Source: Patiria pectinifera | Lineage: Eukaryota; Echinodermata; Asteroidea; Valvatida; Asterinidae | Assembly (NCBI GenBank): GCA_029964075.1 | Contig: CM057133.1 | Coordinates: 17,570,699-17,634,698 of the forward strand | Reading direction: 5' to 3' | Length of the DNA stretch: 64,000 nt | In this document: positions 42,787 to 57,700 of the stretch, piece by piece | How the letters are laid out: each line of letters begins with the position of its first letter | Numbering within the stretch: position 1 is the stretch's first letter | Translations under genes and position numbers: made by a program | The notes under the pieces: model-generated | The model's input: only the letters and a program-made list of their open reading frames with translations | Databases searched by the model: none | What the model was told of the DNA's origin: nothing

Positions 42787-45700
42787 TCAATGGAGCTTGC
42801 CCAGTTCAGCTTTCTTGAAGACCTCCGCCGCTGTGAATATTAAGGCATCGATGATACCGGCAACAGTGAAGGTACCACCCACTATGGCACATATCTGATC
42901 AATCCGAAACAGGAAAAATGAAAGAAAGATGGCCTTTTAGCTGTCGGTTCGTTCAATTACTTTGAATTTGGCCATTTTCCTTTTATTTATTCTGCCTCCC
43001 CGAATTTCCAACGTAATATTCGACACGAAACATGCACGTTTCCACAACACTGTCTGTGTACATGACCTTTGCACTTCGCGATGCGCGCGACAAAAACATG
43101 GTTGGTACCCGGTGCTTTTTTGTTTTGATATATATCACTGCGATCGGACACCACCGATAACTGAAATGATAGACTTGATTTCCAGGCTGAATGCTACGTG
43201 TGCTTAGCACACAACACGCCCGCACGCAGTGAAGCACGAGTGTAAGTACGTTGGTCGCCTGTATCGCATGCAGGCTCGGCAACAACAAAGACTTGTTTTT
43301 AAGACTACTTCAACGAAGAACGTTGTGCCGTGCGTGCACCTAAAATGTACTAAACTCGAGAGCGCTAACGAGGGTAAAAATCAACGCATTTTCAATTTTT
43401 TTTTCTCTTTTCCAGTTTATTTTGAAGGCAGAAAAAAACAGAATTTTGTGAGATAAAAAAAAAATGGAATTCCGGCTAAAACCGGAAAAGTGGCATCTCT
43501 GCACTTTAACCCTTCATTCACAATAAAATTATATGACCTGGATGGGCGCACGACATCGTAACTTCACACAGGTCAACTGTGACTTACTCCGCCTGTCAGG
43601 AGCCTGTTCCGTCGCTGCGCAGAAGTTGAAATTGTTGTACTCTTGCAACTGTTGATTTTTTTTTAGTGCTGACTGATGCCAATTGCTTTTTATCATCACA
43701 GTTACACTCAGCTCACCAAATCAGAGATGCCAACATTCAAAATTGAAAAGTGTAATTTGCCATCAGACACCTGCTGAAAAGCAAGAAATTCCCTGCAAGC
43801 GGTGCAATTCAACGCCCCAAGGGCGCACGCATAAAGTTGGGGCAATTTTGTTTTACCGTCCGTAACTGGTTTCCAACCTACTCCCACGTATTGCCTATGT
43901 GCACACTTGGAAACCAGTGTTACGCCCAATTGGGTTCTTTTACTTTCAGTGATATTGTTTTTGTGCACACACTACATGTCGGCACTCTTTTATGCGCTAA
44001 AAATCGCAAACCCAATAGTTTGATACCAAATTCCCATTTTTACCCGCTATGCAAAAACAGGAGTCAAGATACTACATGTATTACAAATTGTGCACACATC
44101 ATTTTATTCACGGAAAATCTTGGAAAATCGTAGAAAATCATATAAGGATCAAACAATCGTAATCGGGGAGAATCGATCGTATAAATTACGCCTAAATCGT
44201 AAATGTTGGCATCTCTGCAAAATATTGGCGACGGATTTGATCCGGACAGTTTAAGGTCAGGCGCAGCTTGATCCTGAAAAGTCAGTCACTGACTGTTCTG
44301 TGTCGTCGCAAGGTCGACCTGAGGTCGTTTCATGTACCAGGCGCCATCACACTTCAAATTTAATCTGCCAAAGTATAGAAGATTTATTTTTGTACTCACG
44401 GTTGTAATGAAGGAATAAAATGGCGCTCGCTTCTCATGATACTTCACTGTGATTGGGCTGATGTCATATCGGAACCAAATCGCTGGCAGAACACGGTGGC
44501 CGTGACCCATATTCTGATATTCCTGAAATTAATTCAATAGCAAGACTCGGGTAATTTTCCGTGACCCAACACAATTGCAGTAATTAACAGCAAGTGGCTC
44601 GCATCAGTTTGAGTACATGACTCAACTGGCGTAAGGAATATACATGCAACTCTATTACATCTTTGTCTTTCCCAAAACTGACATTTACAGTTGTGATGCG
44701 ATCAAGTTAAAGGGAATGTACAACATTTGTTTTTGCTGCAATTTTCAGAAATAAATGGATTTGGAGGATTAGTATGTTATAGAAAATATTGTTAAACTGA
44801 CTTAATTCAAGTCTTGGGTTAGTAGATGCTGAAAAAACCAAGAAAACCTATCATATTCTTGTAGTCTGGTTCCCTGACCCCACTTAAGATGAAACGGAGC
44901 AATTAATACACTTTGGGGAATTGTAAGGTCAAAGAATCAGTCTAGCAGGCTTGTACCCCTTCACATGTGTGTAATCAATTGCAGAGAAAAGTCAGAATAA
45001 CTAAATATGAAAAAGTAGGAACAGTTTTTGAAAAAAGCCAGTTTTCTCCAACGCTGGTCGGCCAACCAGCGTTGGAAAACTACAGTTTTTCTTAAAAATG
45101 TCAGCACACCAGGAGCCACGATTTTAAAGGATGCTTTAGACTGTCATTCCCTAACAATTCAGTAAGGTATTACGTGATAATTTGATCATTTCGTTCTTTG
45201 ATGTTTGCAAATGTTGTATCTTCCCTTTAAATGAGCCATTTGTCGACCCTGGTCAATTTCTTTTTTACAGATTTGAAAAGAGCACAAGCTTAGCATTACT
45301 GCTGTTCCAAAATTTAGTTCCAAAATTATTTAAGTCAGAACACCAAGAAATGTGATGAAGTGATGTGATGAATTAGTCCTATCTTGGCCTGTATCTCCAA
45401 ATGAAAATTCCCGACAAACAACTCATTTAGCCTGATCGCTTCACAATTGAAGATTTTATTTCCAAAAATGAACTGTGGATGAAAATCCTGACAAGACCTC
45501 TGTTTGTGCTACATGTGCGTCCTTTTTTCAGAGGTGTATCCAGCTTTTGATGTCAGGGGAGTTGGGGGGGGGGGGCTCCGCACTTCCAAATGGGGGCGCT
45601 CTTCAAAACAGACCACTATTATGCATACTGGCAAATAATCGCCGATTTTCACGGAGCATTGTACATGTAATAGTTTTGGAGAATGGTTTTGGAGCTTGGT

Positions 45701-48700
45701 TTTCTGTCTTTTTTTTCATGTCAGAGGTCTCTTACCATTTATACCAATTGTTACTGAAAAAAAATATTTTTAAAAAAAATAGCTGCCGGGGGTCTCTATT
45801 GAATACATTATTTGTTGGGAAGTTTGAAAGTTACCTCAAAATCCGCATTTTTTTGCTTCTCACCACGAAAAAGTGGGAGAGGAGTATCCAATCCCCCCCC
45901 CCCAGTCAAAAAGTGGGGTTAGATACCTCAAAATCTGCATTTTTTGTTTCTCACCAAGAAAAAGTGAGAGAGAATGATCCAATGCCTCCCCGGTCAAAGT
46001 GTGGGGGATATACTCCCAAATCCCGGATAAACGCCCCTTGAAGGGATGTACCTTGTAAGCGAACGTGTACTGGTAGGAAATGTTCTGGTTACCCCAGAGA
46101 TCTTCGTAAACCGTCGGGACAATCTTGATGTAATAATCATGGGACGACTCAGCTGAAAAGATCAAACAAAGGAATCAACTCATAATCTAGTCAAGAGCCT
46201 GTTTGCGATACCAAGCTATTTTCAGACAAGATTTAATTTTAACATGCATCTATCAACTCTCAAAGTATTGCAGGGTTCATCTCACTGACCCTTGTCGGCA
46301 CATATCGTGACGAAGTTCGCAGAAGTCTTCGCAGAAGTCCGTCTGTGAAACTAGAGTTACAAAAAGCGTGATTCACAACCTTGGCAGATAAGGACTTCAC
46401 AAAATGAAACCGGACGCCAAACAACAATTAACCCACAAACTTCAAAAACAACCTTTGTGCAGCACAGTTGACTTGACACCCAAAAGATACAATGTTTATT
46501 AGTTCTAGCCATTAAACCATAAGCACTTGACTGTTGCACATTATACAAATATTGACTGCTTTGTGTTGTGTAGTAAAACTAGCCTCAGAAGGGATCCACG
46601 AATTGTTGTTTTTCCGGGGTGAAGCTGAGGGAAAATGGGACGCTCCTTTTATCGCCTAGGAAGGCTAGTTTCATGGTACAACACGATCCTCACAGATTCA
46701 TATTTTCTTTCTTGTTTTTGTTCTGATTTTTTTTTTTAATGCTATTCTTGAAATGTACCTTTGTGTTTCATCTAAGTATATTTGTAACCTTCATGTTGCC
46801 ATTTTAAGGGCGTTTTTAAAGCCTTTTTTTGGCTTTATGCTAATGCAAATATCTACATTCATGAGCAAAACTGCGATGTCATTCAAGGCAGAAAATTCAA
46901 TTTCACATCTGCTTCAGAATAAAAAATTCAGAAGACTTTTTGGGGTTTTGTGAGGTTATTTTTTCCTGCTTTCACTGGTTCATTGTTATTTCAGTACATA
47001 ACAGTGAAACAATGAGAAAAACTTTAATGCACAAGATTTTTCAATAAGCAGAATTTTGGGTTCACAACTTGAAGAGAAAAACCTTAATCTGAAGAGTGTG
47101 TTCCTGATGTGACATCACAGCAACAGCGCCCTCAGTTGTCAGGTAAACTAAGCACCAAACAGTTTGAATATTTTTTTTTTAAAGTGCCTTTTGCAATTTC
47201 TTTTTTTTTTCCAAAAAGGGATGTCTCGTAGTTTTTATACATTTTAGAGGCATGAACATTTGCTACAAGTATGATACAGTTTAAATTCATTTCCTTTAAG
47301 CAGTTGGAAGAAACCCTTGAACTTGATTCCTGGGGGAAATAATACAGTCGAATCTCGTTAGTACAAACTCTGTTAATACAAAATTCTGGATATAACCAAC
47401 ATAAAGCCTTAGTCCCGACTGTGCATTTATGTGCATAATGAATGAGACTGATGTTCCTCTTAAAACAAAGTTCTGATATAACAAACAATTTGGCTAGGGC
47501 CGAACGAGTTTGTATTAACAAGACTCCACTGTAATAATAATGCGCCTTATACCAAAGGGGTGGAGAGAAGAAATGCGTGAAAAGTGCCTTGCCCAAGGGC
47601 ACACGCACCATAACTCCAGGCCAGACATGAACCCACAACCTGCAGCTTTGCCTGCAGACCACGAATCCTAAACCAAGAGGCCACAGCAATCCACGGAAAA
47701 CCCATGGAATCATCAGGTAGGCACTGAAAACAAGGCGAGAAAAAAGAACCAGCAAACCGCCTGATTCCCCCATAAGTATTCCATTTTTGTCTCACCTTTA
47801 GCTTCTAATCTGTCCTTTTTTAAAAGTGGGTTGAAAGCTGCTCTCTCGCCAACTGATGAATTCTAAAGAGAAAACAGAACAAGTCATCTCTACAGAGTGA
47901 GGAAAAAAAACAAAAACGACACCCATATGTCAGTACTATTGTTTTAGTTCAGTTCTGCATGTAGCACTTTCAAAATCTAGGACATGCAAGCCCAATTCAT
48001 CAGCTTTCTTTTAGTACAAGAATCATTCAAATAGCTCAAGTACTTTTCAAGTTACGGATAACACAACCGCCGTTTTAAAGTTCTGTCCACGAATCACAAA
48101 AGGTAAGTGCTCACACACGGATGTGTGTGAATTGTTTTCGTTTTGCTGAAAGAACGCACACTTTGTTGTGATCCGTGGATAGAACTTTAAAACAGTGGTT
48201 GCTTTTAAAATTCCGTAACTTCAAAAGTACATGAGTGCTTTGAATGATTCTTGTACTAAAAGAAAGCTTATGAATTGGGCTTTTATATCCTAGATTTTTA
48301 AAGTGCTACATGCAGAACTTTACTAAAACAATAGTCATGACATTTGGGTTTCGTTTTTTTTTTACTCGCCCTGTATTTAGGTTGAATAACACTTTATTGA
48401 ACACTGTCATAAAATGCATTTCTCCAACTTTAAGTAACAGTATCCTGAAGCAGTGTTGTACATGTAGTACTCCTAACCATATTCATACATATGTACTTGT
48501 ACCAGAGTACTGTTTTGGTACTTGTACTCGTACTGATGAAAATGTACTCATACACATACTCATGACAAAGTACATGTACATGTACTTGTACTCATATTCT
48601 TGCAAATGTTCTGCCGCAAGAAAATTAAGCGCTACATACATGTACAGGAAAATAACCAGTTTTCCACTGCTTGGGAGGCTTCTGCTTTTGTTTAATGCCT

Positions 48701-51700
48701 AGTTTAACAGCGAAGAGCCGTTGAAAACACATGACATATGACACCTGAAATTTGCTCCTACTTGTAGAAAGTACTCGTACTTGCACTCGTACTACCGGTA
48801 GTACTCAAGTACTCAACCACAACATTGTCTTGAAGGCACATGGGAATGCTGGTAATTACTCGTACTCATGACATTTTTTGTTTGCTTGTACTTGTACTCA
48901 GTCTCACACTCATGACAAAGTACTCGTACCCATACTCATATTCATGGCAAAGTACTCAACCGCAACACTGTCTTAAAGGCACATGGGAATGCTGGTAATT
49001 AGTGAAGATGTAGGGCTGCAGCTGATTTGACGAAAGCTTACGCAATGTGCAACTCTGCTTGCGCCAAAATTTATTGTGTAAGTTGCCCAACATTTTACTT
49101 ATGACAGATTTCACGAAAGTCGAATAGTGCGTAAGTCCACAACTTGCGCAATAAATTATGGCGCAACTTATGACACATTTCACGTAAGTCGGATAGTGCG
49201 CAAGTTCGCGACTTGCGCAATAAATTATGGCGTAACTTGTGCAATCATTTAAGGTGGGGTAAGTTGTGGTGTAGCGACTGCAAATGACATTTTACCAGCA
49301 AATTGGGACTGTCAAGGAACTTATCAAGGTTGATACAAGAAACTCACAACTTTATGTTTGAAGATATTTATTTTACTCATAACATAAATTGTACAGTTGC
49401 TGAACAATTCTGAAGAAAGTCGGACAAAATAATTTTCAAAATGACGGGCTGAAGTAATCTGACGACTGTTTCGCAAACAAACAAATTCACACACAAACAG
49501 CAGTCGTAAATGCTGTTTTTATTCTCGTCCATGATTTAAAAATGATTTAGAACGTTGCACAGCTACACCAAGTTTTGTGAAATTGATCAAAAGTTTATTG
49601 CCCAGCTGCGCAAAAAATTGTGTTGCATAAGTCTCACGCATGGCACAAGCTGCGCACCTTTTCATGAATTAGACGCATTGTTGCAAAGGCCTTCTTTCGT
49701 TAATTTCTTCACAATGACAGCATGCCAGAAAGAATAATTTCACAGGGAGTTTAGTCCCCTTACTATCTTTCAACCAAGTATGTTTTCCAACAATAATTAC
49801 ATCAGTTACTTTCTGGATAGATGCAACTGATGGACTGTAGCTTTAAAAAGTCCACAAATCACAAATGAGTATAGCCGTGACGTACTGGCCACTGTTTGTA
49901 AAGCATGTGCTTCAGCACCCCATTAACCTTCTGATATCGCCAAACAAATAAAAAAGTTCGTGAAAATATACGTCAATGCCAAAGGGTGATCATGACACAC
50001 TTTGAGTTCAAACTTGCAACCACACTCTGGGTGGTCCAGAACAAGATAAGGGTTTAATCATTGCAAATATTTTGATTGCCGATAAATCTTGGGTAAACAT
50101 ATTTGTTTTTAGAACTTCTTTTTTTTCGCTGCACTTCATACTTGACAGTTGCATCCGATTGCCAATCCCATGTAGGCTTGGGCGACTCTAGCATTTTTGG
50201 AATCGATTCCGATTCCCTCCAGAAATAGCGATTCCACTCGGAATTGACTCCAATTTTCCCCAGCAAAAAATTACACAAAAAATTGCATCTATGAAAAAAA
50301 AAAACATCTGCATGGTGAGTAAAAAAAATCAAAACAAACCCAAATGTCGGGACCATTGTTTTAGTGAGGTCTGCATGTAGCACTTTTAAAATCTAGGATA
50401 TAAAAGCTCTATTCATAAGCTTTCTTTTAGTACCAGAATCATTCAAATCACTCATGTACTTTTCAAGCTACAGAGTTTTAAACACAACCACCGTTTTAAA
50501 GTTCTGTCGACGGATCACAAAAAGTTCAGTGTTCTTTCAGCAAAACGAAAACAAATCACATACGGATGTGTGTGAATTGTTTTCGTTTTGCTGAAAGAAC
50601 GCACACCTATTTTTGTGATCCATGGACAGAACTTAAAAATGGAAAATGTGTCCTTTTTAGAACATCATAATACGCGTACGTGACCAAAATGCGCGTCAAC
50701 TCCTGATACAGCGTGCTCTGTATATAAACGTAGAATGTTCATGTCCATATGCAACAATTTTTGAAAGACCGGGGGCAAACTGGTGAAAATGTTAATTTAA
50801 CTATGTGACTGGTGTATGGATATCCGCTATCCAGTCTTTATATAGAACTATATATAGTCAGTATGAACAATCTGCTACAGTATTGCTAAGAACTGCAGTT
50901 CTGCGCTATCAGCTTCGGGCGGGAACAATCTGTGATAATATTGCTAAGTATAATTGCAGTTCTGCGCTATCAGCTTCGGGCGGGAACAATCTGCTACAAC
51001 ATTGCTAACTATAATTACACTTCTGCACTATCAGCTTCGGGCGGGAACAAGAAGTTTGGCATACTGAATAAACGGCTGCCCAGCCAAAAATAGCAGCAAT
51101 CGAAAAATTGATAAAGGTCAACGTAACTGCAGATGGGGTCAGGAGGATTATTTATTCTGGTTAGAAGGTTGTACATGATCGAGGTACACGTACTTACTGA
51201 TAAATCATCGCCAAAGGACACCTGGTCAATAAAATGGGCAAAATCAGGCTTGGAGGGTTGGTTCATCCCTGCTGCATGCGTTGACACGTGAAAATTCCCA
51301 GGAACCTGAAGAAAAAAAATGAGCAAAAAAAAGGATGAATCTCTTTTGAGAAGATGCGTGGTGCTGAAAAGAACCGGTTGTTTGTGAAACTCAACGTTCC
51401 TATCAAAATGCTCTGATCATCTTTAGGAGATCATACTGATTAGAGCATACTGATATATTTCCTTTAACCCTAACTCCCTAGGCCTTTTTTGCTAGGAAGT
51501 AGCCTCAATCCTGCAAATTCCTGCATTATTTCTTGAATATGGTCCGTGGAGAGGTGACCACTGCCTAAATCCTGCAAAATCCTCCGGCTATGACTGTCAA
51601 TAGGCTGAGGCAGAGGCAGTGACATCCTGGAGCAGTGCCGAGGATTTCAAGTATAATCAAGGCCTAAATTTATGCACGGCTGAGCACAAACAACACAAGG

Positions 51701-54700
51701 TCCGGCCCAAGACCTTGACACAGTGCGTCCTCCGAAATCAGCAACGCACTTTTGCCATGTAACCTCAATCCTACAAATTCCTTCTAATTTGCAAAAAGGA
51801 TTTTGGAGGATTTGGGATGGTTAGGGTTAAATGGTAATTCCACAAACAGGGCTGGGATTGTCAATTTAAAACAAAATCTGAAAATTGGATGACTGGCCTG
51901 AAAGATGTGTTTTTTTCTAAACTGAAATGTCTTTCTCTCAGATTCAAAAAGTCTGAAACTCCCATGCCTGAACAAAAGTGAAAAGCGAACATGACTTTAG
52001 GTCTCTTCATATCCTGTAGTTACAAAATAAGCAAGTGCAGCAGTAGATACCTTATTCACAGTGAATGCTGTTTCAAACAGGCAGCCTTTCATGTTGTTGA
52101 TAGGCTTCTTCTTTGTGTTGTCGACATACCCGACTTCATGTCGGCCCATGTCATCTTGTATGTCTAACCCGAGAACTGGAGGCCATTCGAGAGTAACATA
52201 AAAAAAAGAGAAAATAATCATCAAACAGTGAATCAGTACAAAACGGGTTAAAACGTCAAGCAGTTGATGTCTAAACACACTAAGCCCCCATTTGTTTGAT
52301 ACACACACAAAGTCTGAGAAGTTTGTGGAGGCGGGCCATGCGTTGTAATTGAACTTGGCTGCTTTGCACCGCCTGTTGTGGTACAATTTACGCTCCGTGG
52401 GCACACCCCGGAGTGTTGAAAAATATGAGGTTGCGGTAAGAAATGTACAAATGCTGTTGAAACAACTCTTGCGAATCAGTAGGCCCCCTATTTGTGGCGT
52501 TTGGCTGTATATCAAAATTAATCTGCCATATCTTGCCTTTTTCCAAAACTTTGCTGCAAACATAATTCCGGCGTGAACTGATTAAGAAAGGAAAAGAATG
52601 TCTTGAGAGTGAATTGATCATACTTCTAGCTCTCCAAGGTTCGATGTGTTAAAGGGAATATACAATATTTGCAAACATCGAAAAATAAAACTACCAAGTT
52701 TTTATGATATACCTTACTAGGATGTTGGTAAATGACAGTCTCAAGCATGTTGTAAAATTATGGCACCTGGTGTGAAGTCATTTTTAACAAAATGGTATTT
52801 TTGTATAAATTTCCAACGGTGGTCGGCCGACCACCGTTGGAAAAACCTAACTTTTTTTCAACTACTGCTCCAAATTCACCATTTTTGTTTCAGTGCAAAT
52901 CTTGTTTGCTAATTGGTTACATGTTCATAAACGGGATGCAAGCTAGACTGGTTACCTTACCTTACAATTTTCTGGCATCTATAAATTTATCCATTTTATT
53001 TTTAGTGGAGTCAGGGAACCAGACTTCTCCACCATTTGTGGTTTTTCCAGCATTTTCGAACACAAAACTTCAAACATGTCAGGTTAACAATATTTGATCT
53101 ATTATAGTTACCCCTCAAATAGTTCATTTCTGAAAATTATAGCAAAAGCCAATGATGTACATATTCCCTTTAAGTTAAGCTGCAGCAAAATCAAAGCCAA
53201 GAAAACAACTGACCTGAGCATGATAGTCTTGGAAGGGTGATGTTAAGTCGCACGTCCATTCTTTCAACTGTTCCCGGGTTATCAACGTACAGCTCACTGA
53301 CTCTGCAGGGGAAAATGAAAATAAAAAAAATCTAATTCCAGGAAGCTGCCAAATTGGTACATTACCAGTAGTATCTCTGAACGGTTTTGCTTTAACCCTA
53401 ACGTACCTAAATCCATCAAAATCCACACCCCTGTTTTAGAGGATTTCGGCAGAATCAGGATACCTCCATATTGAAAATGTCAGGGGAATTTGATGGATTC
53501 GGGACAGTAAGCCTAGCGTTACTGCAGGATTTTGATGGATTCAGGATCTGAACAGATTTACTCCCGGCTAACTGGTGGATTCTGATGGACTCACAGGCCA
53601 CTAACATTTTTTCTGCATGGTAAAATTGATGGATTTCGGTGGATTCAGGATACTTTCTATTAAAAATATCCAAGGGGTTAGAGTTAATCCAAGAAAATAA
53701 GCATTTGAAACATTTACATGCTGGATGTACATATGTACATGTTTTTGTACGCATTATAAAATTATTTTCTGGAGGTTTACGATACATTTGACACATGTTT
53801 GATTCCTGTAATGTCTGTTTGTCAGTTGGTTTGTTTGTGTTGTTGTTCTTGCTACATCTATACACCCATTTGACTGGATGCTTCGTTTTGTTTTTGTATT
53901 GCTGGTTTGTTTTTCGGTTGGTCTCGTGACTGTTTGTGAACGCTGTTTGTATATATTTAGTCTTTTGTATTTACTTGTACATGTATGCAGGTGCCATATT
54001 ATCATTTATGTATCGCTTATATTTGTTTTGAAAGTTTTACATGTAAATGCCAGATGGACTTTTATGCCCTTTTGTTAATTTTTAGACGACCCCTGTGCAG
54101 TAGTTTTAACTTTTTCCTATTTTCATATGTCATTTGAAAGGTTCCATGCGTAAATAATAATAATATCAAAGCACTGAGTCTTCAAAAATATTAATTTGGA
54201 ATGCCAACAGATTGAGTAAAGGCGTGATTACCGGTATGTATGTGTAGTACATCATTACTCATACAAACTACTGCATACAAATTAGGGATGTCCCAAATAT
54301 ACCTAATATTCGATTATCAACTGAATATTCAAATAGCTTTTTGCCAATTTTAATATTTGAAAAACACACACGACTGTGATGTTACATTATCATAAACTTG
54401 CAGCATTTTATTGGCAGGTGCCACTTTTTGTTAACTTGTTGGCAAATTGTTTTGTTGATGGTGGATCATTGTTTCCATCCTTTGAGCAGGTTAAAGCCCT
54501 GGACAGTTATAAAACACTCATTGCAATAACTGCATAACGTTCCCCGCATGCAAATTGCTGCGCTCTAAATGCAACTATTGACCGACGCTGCGCGCAGTCA
54601 CAGCTGGCAGTTTCGAATATCTGAATATTCGGTCAAACATAGTTTTGAGTAATCGAATACTAAAATATTTGGAAATGGACAGCCCTAATACAAATGTGTA

Positions 54701-57700
54701 CATTACAATGCTTATAATTCGTTTGGTGATTCCATTATGGATTTTATCACAGCACAGGCAAAGACATCTGGTCAAACAATTTGCTCTGCAAATGTGTATA
54801 TATATGCACATCAAATAATAGCTGCCTATGCCAACATGTCTGCAACCATATGCTCAAATAATTGCAGATTTACATACCACAATTTTAAATGCTGGTTAAA
54901 ACGAGTATTATTAAGGGAAGAAATGCAAAATGTATTGGGCATTATTTTTTATACAAATACATGTAGCCTACAGTACATTTAAAACCGGCTAGGTTCCTGG
55001 TCGCAGGTAACGTTTGTTTTTGTGCGATACAAAACAAAACAAAAACCGAACCAAAACCAAAAATAGAACTAGAAATGTGTTTGTGGACAAACACAAGCTG
55101 TTTCGGATATTTGAAAAACTCTGTGCACCTGACGAACAATCAGTATGTCATCTATAACAGCACATTATAATACGTACATGTCAAGTTACAACCAAATCGA
55201 ACATTATAGTTCTGTAGATATAGGCCTATAAAAGAATAGCGATTCAAAGAAATGCTCATTTAATGTCATGTCACGTGACACGTGATGACGTCATCATTAC
55301 GAACTCACTGAGGACCATCTTAGGCTGCTGGTTGTACTAGTGTCTGACAAGTGTAAAGTCAATCAGGCATATAGAAGTGGAAAAGTTTTTGGTTTGAAGA
55401 AAAACGTGTACAAAACCAATAGGGAAACAATGCATCTTTAATGTGACATAACCTGACACATCATGACGCCATGATGACGACTTTCTTTCAGGACCATCTG
55501 TGGGTGGTAGTCTAATTATGTTCCAAGTGTAATATCGATCGGATTCACAAATGTACCAAAGTAGAGTGTATTAATAAAACGTGTACAAACCCTATGGGGA
55601 AAATACATCTTTAATGTGACGTAACCTGACACCTGATGATGCACGAAGACGAATTTCTTCTAGGACCATATATGGGTAGTGGTCTAAGTGTGTACCAACT
55701 ATACATCGAATTTACGAAAGTGCCAAAGTGGAGTGTTTTAAAACGTGTACAAAACCTATGAGGAAAATGTGCATCTTTAATGTGAAGTAACGTGACGCCT
55801 GATGACGTCACGATCACGAATTTCTTCTAGGACCATCTGTGGGTGGTGGTCTAAGTATGTACCAAGTCTGAAATCGATCGGATTTTAAAAAGTGGCAAAG
55901 TGGACTGGTAGAAGAAAAATGTGTACAAAACATATGGGGGAATGACTGAAAGAGGAGAAAAAAAAAGAGGAAAAACTAGAGGTCTATGTCTGTTTGCAAC
56001 AGAGCATAGGGCTTTTCCGCATTATGTTGTTTTTTTATTGGAGTCATGTTTTTTGTTTGGTGCAAAACTGTGTGCATTTATGTTTTGTCTAACAAACCTC
56101 ATTCAAAGGGAAATTTGATTTTGGCATATTGCATTTGTGAGATACGGCAAAAGTCTTATATATAAAATATATATATATATATATAATCACAAGATGACGT
56201 CATGATGACGTCACCTCAATATTTATTTGTAACACATCCCGGCCTACCCCCATACCAAGTTTTAACCCAATCTGACGTACTGTTCGTGAGATATAGGGGC
56301 TTAAAATATACAAGTTAAGGATGATGTCACATGTCTAAAGATGACGTCATCGTAACAATACTTGGCAGTGCTCATTATTTTATTGTGGTTTTAGTCTGTA
56401 CCAAGTTTGAAAACAATCGGATTAATAAAAGTATTAAATTTTGTAAGCAGAATAAAATAAGCAAAATTTAAAAAATCTTTAAAAATCGACCGATGACGTC
56501 ATCGTGACGTCATTCAAGATTTTGTGTACTAGTGTTATTATCTACCCACCCACCAAGTTTCATGACGATCGGTCATTCTCTTATATGTGTTTCAAAAAAT
56601 CGCATTTTTGCTGACGTCATCATGACGTCACGCATTTTTCCAAATTGTCTGCATATATCTATTGCCCAGCGAACCTAATACAAAAAGAATTTCGAATTTA
56701 TCATATTGCGTTAGTGAGATATGGCAAAAGTCTTCAAAAATTCAAAATTAAATATAAAATCACATGATGACGTCATGATGACGTCATCTCAAATTTTATC
56801 TATAACACTTCCCTGTCTAACCACATGCTGAGTTTCAAGCCAATCGGACATTCCGTTCTGTAGATATAGGGCTTTGAAATATGCAACGTTGCGATGACGT
56901 CACATGACCCATGATGACGTCATCATTGCGTCTATCTTCGCGAACGACCTTTGCTTTATGTTCTGTGACTATGTTAAGTTTTGATGTCATATGACTTTGT
57001 TTTATGCCAAAAGTGTTTGCTAGAAAAAACGTGCACAAAGTCTATGGCATTTTGGTTGGAAGTCCCAAGAGGAAAAAAAAAAAAAATGAAAAAAGAAAAA
57101 AAATTCGTAGAGAAACAAAGGCTTTTCCGCAACTTTGCGGAAAAGCCAAAAAAATCTTAACGAAAACAAGAGCTGTTTCGGTGTGTACACCGAAACAGCT
57201 AACAATAGAAAATTAAAATGATATGTACTTACACATCTGGCTTAATGAAAGTGGTGAACTCCGACAGAAGTAAGAACACAATGAACAAAATACTGCATAT
57301 TGAAACTGCAAACAGAAAAAAAACACAAAAAAATAAACTTTTCCAGTTGCCTCCACAGCATTTTTGGAGTACGTTTATGATTAAAAGTGTTTCAATGAAT
57401 TTGCCACGACCATTGGTAGAAAGGGGGGAAAAATTTCCATATAAGAAGTTCACTAATTTTCCTCTGTATTGACTAACAAGCCCCCAGATAGCAATTTCAT
57501 GTCATCAAAGTCAATTCGAGCAGTGAGAAAATACAAGCACTTTCTTAGAAAACACTTAGAATTGTTCAGTCCAATCTCATACGGTTTGTACACAGGGTGT
57601 TGAGTGAACTTCGTATATGGAAATCTTTCCGAAAGGGGTGAAATAATCTGTTGAAAACAAGACCTTTTACTTGAATCTGTGATGTAGTTTCGACTTAGCT

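Noticed and set aside
49555..49737. 60-codon plus-strand frame MHSYTKFCEIDQ...
   Set aside because: It overlaps the family B MITE fragment and an ERGIC1 intron, with no homology recognised.
42200..51055. Tandem repeats that might be read as CRISPR arrays
   Set aside because: Units are contiguous without unique spacers and lie in and beside introns of an animal gene.
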